In this document: positions 42,870 through 51,514 of the stretch, one piece after another
How the letters are laid out: each line of letters begins with the position of its first letter
Numbering within the stretch: the stretch's first letter is position 1
Origin: Campylobacter gracilis
Lineage (GTDB): Bacteria; Campylobacterota; Campylobacteria; Campylobacterales; Campylobacteraceae
Direction of reading: 5' to 3'
Assembly (NCBI RefSeq): GCF_018374135.1
Contig: NZ_JAHAFS010000014.1
Location: 1-64,000, forward strand
DNA length: 64,000 nucleotides
Notes under the pieces: generated by a model
The model's input: the letters and a program-made list of their open reading frames with translations, nothing else
Database searches by the model: none
Told to the model about the DNA's origin: nothing
Position numbers and translations under genes: made by a program

Positions 42870-43556
42870 CTAAATTCCAAGCTCGGCTCTTACGAGTGCT
42901 TCGTTTTGCGGCGTCAAAAAGCCCGCGATATCCTGCCACATGGAGTGAAAGCCGTATCCGCCGTCTATCATCTCGCTGCGCGCGGCACCCAGGCTCCAGT
43001 CCTGATAGATCACGCGGTACATCGCCACCACAAGGCCCGTGCGATCGGCTCCGTGATAGCAGTGCATGAGCACGGCGCCCTCCTTTTGGCGCTCGCGAAT
43101 GGTGCGCAAGACGTCCGCGATCTGCGCGGGCTTTATCTCCCAGCTTTGAAGCGGCTTGTTCGCGAGCCAAAATTGATCCCCAAACGCCCTTCTGTCGCCG
43201 CCTCTGCTAAAATGGCGCAGATTTACGATGCTTTTGATGCCTAGCTCGTGCAGCTTCGCGGCGTAGCTTCCATCAAGCTGAGCGCTGCGAAACAGCAGCT
43301 CGTCCACGCGGTAGAAATTTTTCGCTTCGTCGATGAGGGTTGCTTTTTGCGATGAGTTTGGGTTTATGCTGCGCGCTGCGGTATCTGCGCTTTTAAAATG
43401 TGCGTTTTGAAATTTGGCGTCTTTTGCGTCCGCGAGATTTTGCTCCGCGCCGCTCGTTTTTCTAAAATTTATGGAATTTGCTTCTGTCGCAAGCTCCGCA
43501 TTCATGCCGGTCGCAAAGAAAAATGCGACCGCTAGCGCAAGGGTTTTAAATTTCAA
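42870..43556 (-). CDS. Exported dual-specificity/tyrosine protein phosphatase
   Basis: A signal peptide (KTLALAVAFFFATGMNA) is followed by a Ser/Asn/Ala/Lys-rich linker (about 25-75). A DSP/PTP domain then starts at FYRVDELLFRSAQLDG and continues through LGIKSIVNLRH. The active-site loop is HCYHGADRTG (C166, R172, the CX5R signature). The protein is thus a periplasmic phosphatase, similar to the bacterial DUF442/tyrosine phosphatase group. The start is TTG 43556 with AAAGGA upstream, since no ATG gives a signal peptide. Substrate unknown. 228 residues. Confidence 0.88.
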   Translation of the reverse strand: MKFKTLALAVAFFFATGMNAELATEANSINFRKTSGAEQNLADAKDAKFQNAHFKSADTAARSINPNSSQKATLIDEAKNFYRVDELLFRSAQLDGSYAAKLHELGIKSIVNLRHFSRGGDRRAFGDQFWLANKPLQSWEIKPAQIADVLRTIRERQKEGAVLMHCYHGADRTGLVVAMYRVIYQDWSLGAARSEMIDGGYGFHSMWQDIAGFLTPQNEALVRAELGI

Positions 43557-43947
43557 ATTTCATCCTTTAAATTTGGCTAAATTTTATGATTTTTGTAAAA
43601 TTTGACGCTCGCGGTTAAAATACAAAATAGCAAGCGCGCCTTAATTAACGCAAAATTTGGGCGTCAAGCCCGCCCGAAATCCGCCGCGGGATTTCGCTGC
43701 AATCCCGCAAAGCGCGCCGTAAAAATCAAAATTTCGTTTTAAATTTCCCCGTTCCCGCCCTCGGTATCGCTAGATCAGTACGCGGTAGTTACATTGCGTA
43801 GTTACATTGCCCCTGTAAATTTACTGAAAATAAATCGTAAAAGGGGTGCGCCCGTTTCCGCGAGCGCTGCCATAAACCTGCTTCGCAGGTGAGTTTCGTA
43901 CTCGCCTCTTGCGATACTTACCCGAAATTTTTCTAAATTTTACGCTT
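43557..43947. other. 391-bp gap with a perfect short tandem repeat
   Basis: No gene. Includes the 13-bp tandem duplication at 43785-43810 and a small hairpin (ACCTGC-TTC-GCAGGT, near 43877). The remainder is CCGCCCGAAATCC-like GC snippets and AAATTT words. Confidence 0.45.
43785..43810 (+). repeat. Two exact tandem copies of a 13-bp unit
   Basis: GTAGTTACATTGC occurs twice head to tail (43785-43797, 43798-43810). It looks like a recent slippage duplication. Confidence 0.8.
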
Positions 43948-44406
43948 TTAGCTTTCGATCAGATCGGTCTGCCAGTTCGCGCCTTGCAGCGTCGTGTCGA
44001 GCTGCCTGATCTGCTTTGCTAGCTCGTCCACCTGCTTTTGCAGCGCCGCGACATCGACCGTGCTTAAAATTTTAATCTCGCTGCGCGAATAAGCGTCCAC
44101 TTTTTGCGCGGCAGCTTGCGCGAAAGCCCGCAATGCGCCCGCTTTTAACGTGAGTATGTCGCGCTTGGCGATTAGCTCGGTTAGGCTCTTGCCGTCCGCT
44201 TTTGCGGTGCAGTTGGTTAAATTTATCCGAACGATTAGCCGCTCAAGCTCGCTTGTGAGCGCGTCTAGCTCGGCTAGCAGCGCCTTTGGTTCTTCGCTAG
44301 GATTCTCGCCCTCTTGCACCTTTGCGTTATCTGCGAGTCTTGATTTTAGCTGCTCGATGCGTTTTTGTATATCTGCGCGCAGTATCAGCGCCTCGGCTAG
44401 TTTCAT
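43948..44406 (-). CDS. DIP1984-family protein
   Basis: A 152-residue, helical coiled-coil cytoplasmic protein matching the DIP1984 family: KLAEALILRADIQKRIEQLK, VQEGENPSEEP, INLTNCTAKADGKSLTELIA, RDILTLKAGALRAFAQAA, KILSTVDVAALQKQVDELAK, LDTTLQGANWQTDL. The structure of the family is known but the function is not; some members were misnamed septicolysin. It lies 18 bases after the DUF799 gene, so it may be the last gene of the lipoprotein operon. Confidence 0.9.
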   Translation of the reverse strand: MKLAEALILRADIQKRIEQLKSRLADNAKVQEGENPSEEPKALLAELDALTSELERLIVRINLTNCTAKADGKSLTELIAKRDILTLKAGALRAFAQAAAQKVDAYSRSEIKILSTVDVAALQKQVDELAKQIRQLDTTLQGANWQTDLIES

Positions 44407-44424
44407 TTTCGTCCTTTTTAAAAT

Positions 44425-45105
44425 TTATTTGCCGCCGCCAAGCTGTCTATCCTGTCCGTAGTGTAGCGAATACGGGCCGTAGAGCAAGCATTTGTTGCAG
44501 TTCTGCCCCAAAAGTATCGCATCTGCGCTCGCAGAGAGCTTGTATCCCGCGTCGGAGACAGTATCGCCGATCTGTTTGATGACAGCGGAGATCAGCATAC
44601 CCACGAGATTGTTACCGCCTCCGCCCGAGTCGTCGCTGACCTGCGCCGAGCCCTCCCAGAGCGTCGCGCCGCTTCGCAGATCCACAAGTTTGGCATTGAC
44701 CGCCACTACGTTCGTGCTTTTGATAAGCATATACGAAGTGCCGTATTTGACGACGTTCAGATACAGCACGGCGTCCGCACCAAAAATCTGCCTTAGCTTG
44801 TGCGCGGAGACGTTTTGAATCTCGCTCGCCTCGTAAATTCCGTTATTTTTGAAGGTCTCATGCACGAGCGCAGGCGAAAATACATAATAGCCCGCCTCAC
44901 TTAGCGGATAGATCGCGTTGGCAAGCACGGCGGGACCCGCATCCACTTCGGTAGTTTCGTTTGTCGGCATCAGCACCAAAATCGATCGAGGCTTAGCCTG
45001 CTGAAGCGCCGAGTAGTCATAAATTTCAGGCTCACTTAGAGCGCACGCATTAAAAAACAGCGCCACGAATACGCTAAAAATCGCTATTTGAGCTTTATTT
45101 TTCAT
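44425..45105 (-). CDS. DUF799 lipoprotein (GNA1162 family)
   Basis: An exported lipoprotein (lipobox FFNAC, C21) of 226 residues. The family core is visible: RSILVLMPTNETTEVDAGPA, VLANAIYPLSEAGYYVFSPA, LVHETFKNNGIYEASEIQNV, GADAVLYLNVVKYGTSYMLI. Neisserial GNA1162, a DUF799 member, has a fold related to TolB/CsgG-associated domains; its role is unknown. It overlaps the DUF4810 gene by four bases. Third gene of the CsgG-DUF4810-DUF799 set. Confidence 0.9.
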   Translation of the reverse strand: MKNKAQIAIFSVFVALFFNACALSEPEIYDYSALQQAKPRSILVLMPTNETTEVDAGPAVLANAIYPLSEAGYYVFSPALVHETFKNNGIYEASEIQNVSAHKLRQIFGADAVLYLNVVKYGTSYMLIKSTNVVAVNAKLVDLRSGATLWEGSAQVSDDSGGGGNNLVGMLISAVIKQIGDTVSDAGYKLSASADAILLGQNCNKCLLYGPYSLHYGQDRQLGGGK

Positions 45106-45596
45106 TTTTTAGCCTTTTTATTCGTTTTGCCGCCCTGTTTCGCGGCAGCTTTGCCTTGCTTTACAGAGGCTGCTTTGGCGACTTCGCGTTCGCTTGATCC
45201 TTGGACTTTATCAGCGCCCGGCTTGGTCGCAGCCTCAGCTTTTTTAAGCGCGGCGGGGTTTGTAACGAAGGTCAAAAACGGCTTTGATTCAGGGAAGGCC
45301 TGAGCTTCTTTTTCAAAGTTCTCCCTCGCCCTCGCGCCGTTGCCCGCGCTTAGATACAAAAGTCCCAGATGTGAATAAAGCCCCGGCGGGACTTTGAGCC
45401 CCTTTTCGTATGCCTTTTGGATAGATTTTTCAAGCGCTTCGATCTGCTCGCCTACGTCGCCTTCCTGCTTTAGATACTGATAGGTCGAGTCCGTGTAGCT
45501 GCCGTCCCAGTAATAAATTTGATTCCGCGTCCCGCCGCCGCAGCCGCAAAAGATCACGGCAGCAGCGGAAAGCGCAAAAACGCTACCTGCTTTCAA
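45102..45596 (-). CDS. DUF4810 lipoprotein
   Basis: A small lipoprotein with an N-terminal signal and cysteines at 17 and 19 (VIFCGCGGG). The DUF4810 core follows: YYWDGSYTDSTYQYLKQEGD, IEALEKSIQKAYEKGLKVPP, GLYSHLGLLYLSAGNGARAR, EKEAQAFPESKPF. It is TPR-like. The C-terminal 45 residues are Lys/Ala-rich and low-complexity. The start is TTG 45596 with AAGGATAAAAT upstream. It couples to DUF799 by overlap and follows the CsgG-like gene after nine bases. Confidence 0.9.
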   Translation of the reverse strand: MKAGSVFALSAAAVIFCGCGGGTRNQIYYWDGSYTDSTYQYLKQEGDVGEQIEALEKSIQKAYEKGLKVPPGLYSHLGLLYLSAGNGARARENFEKEAQAFPESKPFLTFVTNPAALKKAEAATKPGADKVQGSSEREVAKAASVKQGKAAAKQGGKTNKKAKK

Positions 45597-45605
45597 ATTT
45601 TATCC

Positions 45606-46283
45606 TTATCTCACTTTAAACGCGCCGTTTTCAAGGCCGTTTACGAGATTATTGACCGCTTCGATGATCGCTAGGCTTAACACCTTGCCGTTTAGCGTCG
45701 AATCATAGCCCGCAGTGCCGCCGAAACCTAGCACTTCGCGGTTTGATAGCTCATACTCGCCCGCGCCCTGGGTCGAAAAGACCACCTCGGACGTTCTAAC
45801 ATCAACGATGTTTAAATTTACTTTAGAATACGCGGTTTGGGTCTTTCCTTTACCCAAAATTCCAAACAGCTGATGATCTCCGGTCGTCTTGCGGCCAAAC
45901 TCAGTCACGTCGCCGGTGATAACGTATCTGGCGCCCTTTAAGTTTTGTGCGCTTTTGGAGATTGCGCTTTCCTCTTTGATGGCGCGCATATTCGTGCGAT
46001 CAAGCACCGAGAAACGTCCTGTTTGCTGCAAGCTTGAGATCAAAATCGTCTGCGCTTGGTTACCCAGTCTGTCCTCGCCGTCGGAGAACACGCCGTTGTT
46101 GTAAGAGGACTGATTGTTGAAGCGTCCTACCGACACGGCGATCCGCTCGCCCGAGTAGTTGGTATTTAGACTCGCTACCGTAGGGGTTTGTACTACGCGA
46201 GAGCTCTCTTTCGCGCATCCGCTAAATAGCGCCAGCACAGAAGCTGCAATAACGGCAGCCGATATGGTTTTTTTGAAATTCAT
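45606..46283 (-). CDS. CsgG/HfaB-like lipoprotein
   Basis: A 225-residue lipoprotein (LFSGC, C23) with the CsgG domain: GERIAVSVGRFNNQSSYNNG, NQAQTILISSLQQTGRFSVL, DRTNMRAIKEESAIS, LKGARYVITGDVTEFGRK, VNLNIVDVRTSEVVFSTQGA. CsgG forms the outer-membrane pore for curli; HfaB and related proteins secrete or anchor other envelope components. Here no curlin gene is nearby; its partners are DUF4810 and DUF799 lipoproteins. First gene of the operon, divergent from a two-component system. Ribosome site AAGGAGTAAAG. Confidence 0.92.
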   Translation of the reverse strand: MNFKKTISAAVIAASVLALFSGCAKESSRVVQTPTVASLNTNYSGERIAVSVGRFNNQSSYNNGVFSDGEDRLGNQAQTILISSLQQTGRFSVLDRTNMRAIKEESAISKSAQNLKGARYVITGDVTEFGRKTTGDHQLFGILGKGKTQTAYSKVNLNIVDVRTSEVVFSTQGAGEYELSNREVLGFGGTAGYDSTLNGKVLSLAIIEAVNNLVNGLENGAFKVR

Positions 46284-46381
46284 TCTTTACTCCTTGAAAA
46301 AATTTACGTATAATATCTCATTATTTCTTAAAATTTTATGTATAAATTTAAGCGCATAAATTTAGCAAAACGGGAGCGATT

Positions 46382-47062
46382 ATGCTTAATATTTTACTGG
46401 TCGAAGACGATGAGGTTTTGAGCTCGGCGATAAGAGAAAAGCTGCTTGATGAGGGCTTTAGCGTGAGCTGCGCCTCCAATGGCAAGCAGGCGGCAGAGGC
46501 ACTGGATGAGGCGCACTTCGATCTGATCATCTCGGACGTGATGATGCCTAAGATGGACGGCTTTGAGCTTAGCAGATACGTTAGGCGCGACGGCAAGAGC
46601 CAGCCGATACTGATCATAACGGCAAAAAACGAGATCGAGGATATGCAGACGGGCTTTAAAAGCGGCGCGGACGATTATATGAGTAAGCCGATAAATTTAA
46701 AAGAGCTCGTACTGCGCGTGCATGCGCTGCTAAGGCGAGCCAAGATCGCGAACGAAAAGCGGCTTCTCATAGGCGGAAGCGAGCTTGACTACGATACGCT
46801 AAGCGTCCGCGCGGCGGGCGAGCGGATAAGTCTGGCGCCGAAGGAATTTCGTCTTTTGTTTCTGCTGCTAAGCTACGCGGGCAGAATTTTTACGAGATTT
46901 GAGATAATGAGCGAAATTTGGGGCTACGAAACGGACAGCGACGAGCGCGTCGTAGATACGCACATCAAAAAGCTACGGGCGAAATTCGAAAACTCCAAAG
47001 ACTTTGAGATAATCACCGTGCGCGGGCTCGGCTACAAAGCGGTAAAAAAGGAGCGAGCATGA
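46382..47062 (+). CDS. OmpR/PhoB-type response regulator
   Basis: The receiver domain NILLVEDDEVL has D52 in IISDVMMPKMDG and the lysine in MSKPINLKELVLRVHALL. The winged-helix output domain shows LAPKEFRLLFLLLSYAGRIF, VDTHIKKLRAKFENS and VRGLGYKAV. 226 residues. The ribosome site GGGAGCGATT is three bases from the ATG. It starts 98 bases from the divergent CsgG-like gene, so the shared gap is the natural place for its operator. Confidence 0.93.
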   Translation: MLNILLVEDDEVLSSAIREKLLDEGFSVSCASNGKQAAEALDEAHFDLIISDVMMPKMDGFELSRYVRRDGKSQPILIITAKNEIEDMQTGFKSGADDYMSKPINLKELVLRVHALLRRAKIANEKRLLIGGSELDYDTLSVRAAGERISLAPKEFRLLFLLLSYAGRIFTRFEIMSEIWGYETDSDERVVDTHIKKLRAKFENSKDFEIITVRGLGYKAVKKERA

Positions 47063-48111
47063 AAAAATACCTCATCAGCCTCAAAAGCTTCATCGCGTTT
47101 TACTCTTCGCTCGCATTCGGTGTGATAAATTTCATCGTCTGCTTTGCGGTTTGCATGCTTTTTTACATAGGCATCGGCGGTAAGATCGGCGGGTTTTGGG
47201 ACGGAGTGGCGCTGTGCGCGATCATCTGCCTAATCACGATGGCGTTAAATTTTACCTTGCTTTACTTCGGACTTAAAATTTTATTTCGCCCGATCAAGCG
47301 GCTACTAGGCGCGATTACCGCGATCGCAAACGGCGATTTTGAGGCGCGCGCCGAGCGTAAGATACACAGGTACCGCACTGATTACGTCTATATGCACGAG
47401 CTGGACGAGCTCGTAGTAAACGTCAATAAAATGGCGCAGAAACTGCAAAAGCACGAGCAGCTGCAAAAAGAGTTCGTCTCAAACGTCTCGCACGAGATGA
47501 AAACGCCGATCTCCTCGATCGCTGCGTTAAGCGAGATGATCGAAGGCGGCGTGAGCGAGGAGCGCGCGGTGCGATACGCAGCCTCCATCGGCGCGGAAGC
47601 AAACCGCTTAAGCAAGCTCTGCACCGACATGCTAAAGCTAACGAGACTCGATAGCGGTGCGGCGGTGCGCCTAGATGAGACGGTACGTATCGACGAGCAG
47701 CTTAGGCAATGCATCATATCGCTGAGCCAAAGCTACGGAGAGCGCGAGTTTGAGCTCGATCTAACGCCGCTTAGCGTGCGATCAAACACGGGGCTGTTAA
47801 ATCAAATTTGGCGAAATTTGATCGAAAACGCGCTTAAGTACTCGCGCCAGGGCAGTAAAATTTTCGTCCGTTGCCGCGCTTGCGATGGTTTTGCACAGGT
47901 GAGCATCAAAGACGAAGGCATCGGCATCGCGCGCGAGAAGCTGGATAAAATTTTTGACCGATTTTATCAGTGCGAAGAATCGCACAAGGAGCTTGGCAGC
48001 GGACTTGGGCTTAGCATCGTACGCACGGCGGTGGGTCTTTTAGGCGGGCAGATCGAATACGAAAGCGAACCCGGCGTCGGAACCGAAGCGAGCGTTAAAA
48101 TTCCGCTTTAA
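47059..48111 (+). CDS. Sensor histidine kinase with minimal periplasmic loop
   Basis: Two membrane segments (about 12-38 and 50-75) are separated by only about 12 residues (GIGGKIGGFWDG). This is the layout of intramembrane-sensing kinases. A HAMP domain follows (RPIKRLLGAITAIANGDFEA), then HisKA FVSNVSHEMKTPISSIAA with H145. The ATPase domain shows the N box IWRNLIENALKYS, G1 IKDEGIGIA and G2 GSGLGLSIVRTAVGLLGG. The ATG overlaps the regulator stop (ATGA). 350 residues. Confidence 0.93.
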   Translation: MKKYLISLKSFIAFYSSLAFGVINFIVCFAVCMLFYIGIGGKIGGFWDGVALCAIICLITMALNFTLLYFGLKILFRPIKRLLGAITAIANGDFEARAERKIHRYRTDYVYMHELDELVVNVNKMAQKLQKHEQLQKEFVSNVSHEMKTPISSIAALSEMIEGGVSEERAVRYAASIGAEANRLSKLCTDMLKLTRLDSGAAVRLDETVRIDEQLRQCIISLSQSYGEREFELDLTPLSVRSNTGLLNQIWRNLIENALKYSRQGSKIFVRCRACDGFAQVSIKDEGIGIAREKLDKIFDRFYQCEESHKELGSGLGLSIVRTAVGLLGGQIEYESEPGVGTEASVKIPL

Positions 48112-48598
48112 ATTTCAGATCAAGACGGCGCGGATAATCTGCGTCTTGTAATTCGTAGCTCGCCGTAAAATTTCGCCCCACAGGCGAAGTCGCGCCGATG
48201 CAAGCTTTGACGATACGGGCCCTGACGGCACAATCCTGGCCGATGCAATCTCTGATGATACAAGCTTTGACGACGTAAAAAAGCGCGGACGCCTCGCGCG
48301 CCGCGACAAAGTCGAAATTCTGCTTTAAATTTACCGCCCTTTACGACTTTGCCGCGCATTACGGCGGGCGGCAGGCTCGCTTAAATTTGCCGCGCCTTAA
48401 CACAGACTGCCGAATTTTGCCTTAAATCCCCTGCCGCTCGCTCGCGTTTTGCGACGGACGGAGAAATTTTGTTCTAAATTTCAAAAAGACACATTAAGAA
48501 CACAATCGCTCTGTATAATCCCGTCCATAGATCGATCGGGCACGCCCATAGCGGCCCGAGTCTGGCAAATAAATAAAATTAAAAACAAAGGAGAAGCG
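48112..48598. other. 487-bp gap with decayed repeats
   Basis: Two related copies of GAT(G/A)CAAGCTTTGACGA (48197-48213 and 48257-48273) with a shared GCCGATGCAA word give an imperfect repeat about 60 bp apart. The right end holds the promoter of the 27-residue gene. No protein gene. Confidence 0.5.
48514..48519 (+). promoter_or_regulatory. -10 element (TATAAT) of the 27-residue gene
   Basis: A perfect TATAAT 80 bases before the small gene, preceded by TCTG. The -35 (ACATTA at 17 bases) is weak. It implies a leader of roughly 70 nt. Confidence 0.5.
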
Positions 48599-48682
48599 AT
48601 GAGTAAGGCCGTACTTCACTCGGTGCTAGCGATAGAGGCCATTTTGTGGGGGCTTTTGTCGGCTGTAGTTTTAGGCGCGTAA
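48599..48682 (+). CDS. 27-residue single-TM membrane peptide
   Basis: ATG 48599 has an excellent ribosome site (AAAGGAGAAGCG). The product is one hydrophobic helix: SKAVLHSVLAIEAILWGLLS followed by AVVLGA. It ends right after the helix, like known regulatory or accessory micro-proteins (CydX, KdpF type), but no partner enzyme is adjacent. It lies 488 bases after the kinase gene on the same strand. A longer upstream reading frame exists but has no start with a ribosome site. Confidence 0.6.
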   Translation: MSKAVLHSVLAIEAILWGLLSAVVLGA

Positions 48683-49230
48683 TTTTTACGCTTTGAGCTC
48701 GGCGATCTGCCGTAAATTTATAAAATTTGTGCCCTGCTTCGCATCCGCTGCGAAAAGGGGCACACCCTCGCTAATGATTTAAAACAAATTTTAATCCACC
48801 CGCCGCCTGCGCGCAACCTAGCTGTGCAAAACCTCACTACGTGCAAATCTATACCGCAAGCAAGCCAGCCGCGCACAAACCTCGCTATACGCAAACCCGC
48901 CGCAGATAAGCCAGCTGCGCAACTAAAAATCGAATAAAATTTTAAATGCTACGAGCGGACGGACGAGCTAGTTGATGCCCCATTTCATCCGCACTTTTTG
49001 TAATATGTGCTCGCCCGCAAAACAGCTTGTGATAAGAAAGCCAATTTAAGCAACGTAAATTTTAAAATATGCAGCCTGCCTCCAAGCATGCAAATTCACC
49101 GCCTTTGCCACTAAGCGATTTTTAAAAGCTCTCAAGCTAAAATTTATCCCGATTTAAGATCAAATTTAAACCAAGCGGCGAAAATTTCACGAAAGACGCC
49201 GAAAGCGGCGAAATCTCAAAGGAGCCTAGC
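48683..49230. other. 548-bp gap with decayed repeats
   Basis: Three related words ACCT(A/C)(G/A)CT...GCAAA (48816-48830, 48831-48847, 48879-48895) form a decayed tandem repeat. A hairpin-prone GCATCCGCTGCG lies near 48740. AAATTT words otherwise; no gene. Confidence 0.45.
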
Positions 49231-49851
49231 GTGAAAAGATTGATAAATTTCTTCGGGCGCATTTACGCGGACCTGCTCGCAGGCAGGGCGCTACTACACC
49301 CGATCCTGCTTACGGCTGCATTTTTAGCGGCGAAATTCGGCGCGCTATATGTCATAGATGAAAAAATTTTAGGAAGCGGCTATGATTTGGGGATATTTGG
49401 AGAATTCGCTTATTACATATTTTTTGATTTTGTCGCAGGTGCCTATTTTATAGCTCTTTGCGCGCATATAATCTATGCTTCGCCCGAAGTCAAATCGCTT
49501 AAAATTTTATGCAAAATTTTACTCGCGATAATCTTAGCGTCTTGCGCGCTGGGTTATTTTGCTTCGGACGTAAACTACCAAGAACTAGGCGTCTTTGAGG
49601 CCTTTTTAATTGCCTCGCTAATTTGCATTTGCATCTATTTGGTCGCAACCGAGATATCAAACGACCGCTCAAGCGCGGTATTTTGGGGTTTTGCTTATGT
49701 TCTTAACTACATAGGTGCCTTATTCGTAATATTTCATGCGCAAGCCGCCGAAGTCACAGCCGTCATTTTAATAATCCTTTGTCCGCTAGCGTGGGCATTT
49801 TATTTCAAATACGAATTTCAAAAATCGCTCGCGCAAACGGACGGAGTTTAA
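49231..49851 (+). CDS. Polytopic membrane protein of unknown function
   Basis: 206 residues with about six hydrophobic segments and no known domain that I recognise. The start is GTG with GGAGCCTAGC upstream. The N-terminus INFFGRIYADLLAG resembles the start of the broken gene at 24010. Flanked by a gap on the left and a convergent TauE/SafE-like gene on the right. Confidence 0.7.
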   Translation: MKRLINFFGRIYADLLAGRALLHPILLTAAFLAAKFGALYVIDEKILGSGYDLGIFGEFAYYIFFDFVAGAYFIALCAHIIYASPEVKSLKILCKILLAIILASCALGYFASDVNYQELGVFEAFLIASLICICIYLVATEISNDRSSAVFWGFAYVLNYIGALFVIFHAQAAEVTAVILIILCPLAWAFYFKYEFQKSLAQTDGV

Positions 49852-49912
49852 ATTTTAAAATTTAAAGCACGCTCTAGGCCGAATTTAGGCGTGGCAGGCG
49901 AAACGAATAGCG

Positions 49913-50653
49913 CTAGTTTAGGACGATAAATTTTTTGATCGTCACGCAAAGTATTGCGACGATGAGAGCTATCATCCAGCGCTTTTGAGCTTTTTTGCCG
50001 ATCTTGTGCGAGGTTTTGACGCCCGCATAAACGCCCGCTAGCGAGCCGACGCCGAGTAACGCGCCGATTTCGTAGTACACGAGCCCGTGCGCGGCAAGGC
50101 TAATAAAGCCCGCGCTTGAGGAAAATATCACGAAAAACAGCCCCGTGCTGACGGCCTTTTTGATGTCGTAGTTTAAAAAGCTGATCAAAATAGGCATCAC
50201 GAATACCGCGCCGCCGATACCCACGCTGATCGCCACGGCGCCGACGAACAGCCCCACGATAAAGAGCAAAATTTTAGATTCGTTGGCCTCGCCCGCGGGC
50301 TCGGTCGGGGTTTTGAAGAGTTTGATTAAATTTATTATCTGCACCAAAATAAGCGTGCCCAGAAGGAATTTTGACGAGAAATAGCTTACGATAAAGCCGC
50401 TGCTAAGCGCGCCGCAAAAGCCCCCGAGCCCTAGCACCAGCGCGGGCGCGATGTCTAGCATTTTGCTTTTAAAATTTACGAACGAGCCGAAGATCGAGCT
50501 AAAGATCATCTGCATGATGCTAATGCCGATGGCGTACTTGACATCGTAGCCGAAGAGCATCATCACGGGCACCACGACGGTGCCGCCGCCGATACCGAAA
50601 AATCCGCTGATAAAGCCCACACAGGCGCCGATTAAAATGTATTCAAAAAACAT
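49913..50653 (-). CDS. TauE/SafE-family permease
   Basis: A 246-residue inner-membrane protein with the duplicated TauE/SafE domain. The N-terminal half starts IGACVGFISGFFGIGGGTVV, and the second half has LFIVGLFVGAVAISVGIGGA. Such proteins export sulfite, sulfoacetate or other organic anions, but the substrate of this branch is unknown. Ribosome site AAGGAATACGG. It is convergent with the gene at 49231. Confidence 0.9.
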   Translation of the reverse strand: MFFEYILIGACVGFISGFFGIGGGTVVVPVMMLFGYDVKYAIGISIMQMIFSSIFGSFVNFKSKMLDIAPALVLGLGGFCGALSSGFIVSYFSSKFLLGTLILVQIINLIKLFKTPTEPAGEANESKILLFIVGLFVGAVAISVGIGGAVFVMPILISFLNYDIKKAVSTGLFFVIFSSSAGFISLAAHGLVYYEIGALLGVGSLAGVYAGVKTSHKIGKKAQKRWMIALIVAILCVTIKKFIVLN

Positions 50654-50770
50654 CCGTATTCCTTATTATAGCCCCCTTGGTCTCGCCGAATTCCGCTTTT
50701 TGCGGCTTGTCTTAAATTTTACCGTTTTGCAAGCCTTGAAATTTAAGCGCGAATTTAGCAAATTTAAAGC

Positions 50771-51514
50771 TTATAGCCGTTTTACTTCGCGCATCCATTC
50801 GCGGCATTGCTCGCGCGAAATTTTTACGTTTTCATATCGCAAGATGTCCGCGCGAAAGCATTTCAGGCTCAGTTCATTACCCTCAAAGCCCGCAAAATCA
50901 GCCTGCTCGTAGATGTCGTAGCCGCCCTGCATGCAGTCTAAGACATCGATATATCTCTGCTCTTCGCTCATCGGCTCGGCAAAGCTCACCAAATGCACGC
51001 CGTTTGGAGCCGCCCAGTAGCAGCCGCTCACGGCCAGCGCGTCCCAGCCCCGCAGATAGCGCACGCCGCTGAAGATAAAGCTCTCCTTGCCGAGCGTCCA
51101 GGCGTCCGGCACGAAGCGCATGATCCGCCCGCGATCCAGTTCAAGCACGCTGTAGCCGTATAGATCCTGGCGAAAAACGAGGTAAAATTTGCCGTTTGCG
51201 TGGCGGATCAGGCTGAAAAATTCCACCCGATCGTCTATGCAGCGCCAAGTTTTTATCGCGCGGCTTTTGAGATGGGCTACGCAGCTGCCATTTCCGTCGT
51301 CTATGCGGTGTAGGCTTTTTATCTGCGGCGCGCCAAACAGCGTGTATTCGCCGCCGCTAAAATTTGCCGCGCCGAGCCTATATGCGTCCTTTACGATCTC
51401 ATATCCGCTACCTAAATTTATCGTTTGGCGCCGGGTAAAATTTTGCCCCTCAAAAAGAGCTTCCGCCTGCTTAATGCGCGCTTGGTACTGCGCGGAATTT
51501 ACGGCATTTGTCAT
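50771..51514 (-). CDS. Unknown soluble protein, aromatic-rich
   Basis: 247 residues, no signal peptide, no membrane segment. Many Trp/Tyr/Phe residues in beta-like repeats (GSCVAHLKSRAIKTWRCIDD, RHANGKFYLVFRQDLYGYSV, FIFSGVRYLRGWDALAVSG, YWAAPNGVHLVSF) suggest a beta-rich fold. Ribosome site AAGGAGCGCACG before ATG 51514. I do not recognise the family; the style (small, soluble, isolated accessory gene) is shared with the immunity-like genes in this window. Confidence 0.8.
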   Translation of the reverse strand: MTNAVNSAQYQARIKQAEALFEGQNFTRRQTINLGSGYEIVKDAYRLGAANFSGGEYTLFGAPQIKSLHRIDDGNGSCVAHLKSRAIKTWRCIDDRVEFFSLIRHANGKFYLVFRQDLYGYSVLELDRGRIMRFVPDAWTLGKESFIFSGVRYLRGWDALAVSGCYWAAPNGVHLVSFAEPMSEEQRYIDVLDCMQGGYDIYEQADFAGFEGNELSLKCFRADILRYENVKISREQCREWMREVKRL

